From contig OX291562.1 of the NCBI GenBank assembly GCA_946406115.1, positions 5,176,001-5,240,000 on the forward strand: DNA of 64,000 bases. Reading direction: 5' to 3'. A program made the translations under genes and the position numbers. Positions 61,735 through 64,000 of this stretch are shown one piece after another. A model generated the notes under the pieces. It saw only the letters and a list, made by a program, of their open reading frames with translations. It searched no databases and was not told the DNA's origin. The stretch's first letter is position 1. The number at the start of each line of letters is the position of its first letter. This DNA is from Apoda limacodes (taxonomy: Eukaryota > Arthropoda > Insecta > Lepidoptera > Limacodidae).

Positions 61735-61895
61735 ACGAGTTGCACTCCGGGAGTGCCGGCAGAAGTGAAAACCTTTACACACGATTCGCGCTTAACACTC
61801 AAATATGTCACAAGACATGTCTTTGACATTGTCAAGAAATAATAATGTTTGTTTATTTACTTTTTTGACGTAGTATATTTGACATCGCAATGGAA
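61735..61895 (-). repeat. Family C MITE-like repeat, reverse 3' half
   Basis: Starts CGAGTTGCACTCCGGGAGTG, CCGGCAGAAGTGAAAACC and is nearly identical, reversed, to the last 150 bp of 43406-43765. The 5' half is missing. Confidence 0.8.
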
Positions 61896-62583
61896 CGTAT
61901 TTGGACATAAATAAAAAAAACTCTGTTTTTGTTGTGTGTTTTATTTGTTTATTTGGTTAAGAATTTTAGGTTATTCTTATTTTTCAACGGTGTAATTATG
62001 TTTATTAAATGTTTTTCACATGAAATTACCACATAGTATTATCAAAATACTACGCAGCACTAAAGATGTCGGTGCCGGACCTCAAACATTTTTGTGTATG
62101 TGATGTAATCTAGTGTTTGTTATGATGGAAATTAATAGAAATAGAAGAATATTATTGTCATGGACGACTTTTATTATCGCAAAAAACGGCCAATCAATCA
62201 ATTGAGAAACGACTAGTAATGTATTATGAAAGTAATAAAGGTAAAAAAATATCATATTTGGTAATATAAGTCATTTTTTCCGCCCTTATTACTCTGACCT
62301 ACATTTTAGACAGTTACTTTAGATTTTAGAACATATAGTTCACGCTAAGAGTAGAATAAATGTTTAGGAACCCAATCATTTTGAACTAAATTTGTCATGA
62401 TTCGAATGCGAGATGTAGTCTCAAACGGTCCCGACCACTCGAAGCAGTTCGAGCGCCTTGCGTTCGAGAAAAGTCGGATTCGACATTACCAGAATTGCTA
62501 AATTACATTTTCGTTCGAGAAAAGTTTAAATTCGTACTTTATTTCGAATTCGTAATCAATTCGATCGCGTGAGAATTGGCTCC
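61896..62583. other. No recognisable feature
   Basis: AT-rich. Between 62440 and 62575 TTCGA words are frequent (GCGTTCGAGAAAAGTCGGAT, TTCGTTCGAGAAAAGT), a small diverged direct repeat. Confidence 0.4.
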
Positions 62584-62632
62584 CAGATGGCGGTGTGTGT
62601 AAGGTCCAAAAATATTTATTTATTTAAAAGTT
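62584..62632 (+). repeat. SINE family S1, 3' tail only
   Basis: CCCAGATGGCGGTGTGTGTA, AGGTCCAAAAATATTTATTT is the S1 tail. Confidence 0.6.
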
Positions 62633-63224
62633 GTTAAAAATAATGAATGGTAAATATTTTTTTTTGGTAATAAACAAGTTATAATAAACCATTTGTAATC
62701 ATACACTCTACACGCTACACTCCCGAAAATATTAAAGATTAATTTCTTAAGTTTTTAGGTCTTAGTTTTGTGAATCATGACTTGAGCAATAAATCCTAAT
62801 TTCTGCAAGTTACCACGACAGCCGTAAGTGTTCCGCGCATTAGTGTGGTGCTAGTCCATTAGGGACTCGTTACGAACTACTACAATTACAGTTATTTCTA
62901 ACTGCCACCAACTGTAACACGTTTAAACTTAATTCCCTCACATTATTTTAAATGCAGAGGTACCTTTATGTAATTAGAGGTATTATCGCTAACAAGTTGT
63001 ATAGACCCTAATAAATATTTATTTACAATTTTAGTTACGAATTCACATAATGAGTTTTAAGTATAAGGATTTGGGATTTTAAAAGTGTTTACTTCTTAAA
63101 AAAAACTATCCAAAAAGTTTGAACGCTAAACACTTAAAGTTATACTTACAATAGAGTGATGTTAAAATTAATATTTTTATTGCAAAAAAATTTAATAAGT
63201 TGGACAAAAATAAAAAAAAATCTT
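62633..63224. other. No recognisable feature
   Basis: AT-rich, nothing identified. Confidence 0.45.
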
Positions 63225-63345
63225 CCTGCCAGCCCCATATGTCCCCAATGTTGGGGCACGGACTAACATTTTCTTGGGCGAAGGTTATTTGTGTAATAGT
63301 CCATCACACTGACCCAGTGCGGATCGTGGACTTCACAATCAAATC
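63225..63345 (-). repeat. SINE family S2, 3' fragment, reverse
   Basis: CTGCCAGCCCCATATGTCCC, CAATGTTGGGGCACGGACT, GACCCAGTGCGGATCGTGG and ACTTCACAATC are the reverse of the S2 tail. Confidence 0.75.
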
Positions 63346-63609
63346 TAAATAATTTAAATTGCCGCTAAATGGCGCCTATACATGGTTTTTTTTTTACATA
63401 AATGGCTCGGGACCGCCTCTCATTTGGCCGATTATTATTATTTGTTGTAGTACTTTTGATTTCACAATTTTTTTTATGTATTACTGTTTTTACGATAGAA
63501 TAAAAACAACGAAAATGTGTTTCATGTTTGGAGACACCCTTTAATTTTGTACTTTTTGATTTGTTTTTTTTTTATTTTTTAGGTAATCCGACTTTATAAA
63601 ACATATTCC
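63346..63609. other. No firm feature
   Basis: Contains GCCGCTAAATGGCGCCTATAC at 63361 and TTCATGTTTGGAGACACCC near 63521. A loosely similar order occurs at 33620-33660. Class unknown. Confidence 0.35.
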
Positions 63610-63737
63610 GTAAAAATTTCAGGCTTTTACCTACTTAGGTCTACAAGGTAGAGCCCTTTAATGGTCGCACAGACAGACAAACAGCGTAGGCTCATCATAG
63701 AGCTCCGTTGGCACCCTTTGCGTACGGAACCCTAAAA
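63610..63737 (-). repeat. Family B-related fragment
   Basis: CTTAGGTCTACAAGGTAGAG, GACAGACAAACAGCGTAGGC, CTCCGTTGGCACCCTTTGCG and TACGGAACCCTAAAAAG match 33850-33966 in order. Confidence 0.65.
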
Positions 63738-64000
63738 AGACAATAGAAGATAGTTTTAAAGTTAATACGGGACCGTTAAAGTCAATTCACACAGGCACCC
63801 TACTAATTCATTAAAATGCTTTAAATTTATATTTATGTAGGTATATTTTATTACAAAAAGACATTTTAGGTATACCCTTATTATTCATGACGTGTTGTTT
63901 AGTTTTTCGGTGAATGAATAACATAACACAGTGACCTACTGTCTTATCACTTTCAGGAACCGTGCGTAGTTCCCATGCTCGCTGATGCTTCACTGAAAGC
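63738..64000. other. No recognisable feature
   Basis: Unassigned sequence to the window edge. Confidence 0.4.

Overview
The window looks like a stretch of a lepidopteran (moth or butterfly) nuclear genome. It is AT-rich and almost gene-free. It is dominated by interspersed repeats that I recognise as typical of Lepidoptera: tRNA-headed SINEs, Helitron-like elements ending in CTAG, a repeat bounded by AGGGTTCCGTAC and a palindromic GCGAGTC end, and RTE- and CR1/Jockey-like LINE tails. No bacterial operons, rRNA genes or CRISPR arrays are visible. Species cannot be fixed from the sequence alone.

Layout. 1-9.3 kb: short repeats, SINEs and a foldback element with about 260-bp arms (6816-7644). 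9.3-12.3 kb: a broken Tc1/mariner transposase and a TIR element with a perfect 9-bp target duplication (11254-12299). 14.6-18.8 kb: two inverted arms of about 550 bp around a 3-kb core that holds a SINE, a hAT-type MITE and a LINE 3' end. 21-33 kb: LINE remnants on both strands, Helitron-like copies and a 275-bp MITE. 33-44 kb: more repeats, a perfect 36-bp palindrome, an alternating 42/37-bp minisatellite, a GC-rich block and a SINE. 44-46.5 kb: very AT-rich DNA with a candidate first coding exon on the minus strand. 47.3-47.6 kb: a 33-bp minisatellite. 51.1-54.7 kb: an apparently intact non-LTR retrotransposon (987-codon endonuclease/reverse transcriptase, minus strand) inserted inside an older repeat. 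57.5-58.1 kb: a CpG-richer block with a TATA-like site and a short coding-like ORF. 58-64 kb: further repeats.

The only large intact protein is the LINE reverse transcriptase, a plausible source of trans-acting machinery for related 3' ends in the window (22.3, 25.4, 25.7 and 61.5 kb). Host genes, if present, are limited to small candidate exons near 45.5 kb (minus) and 58.0 kb (plus), both unproven. Boundaries were read by eye; family names are given only at the level the termini or protein motifs support. Letters used below: A, B, C, D and E for unnamed repeat families; S1-S3 for SINE families; H for Helitron-like elements.
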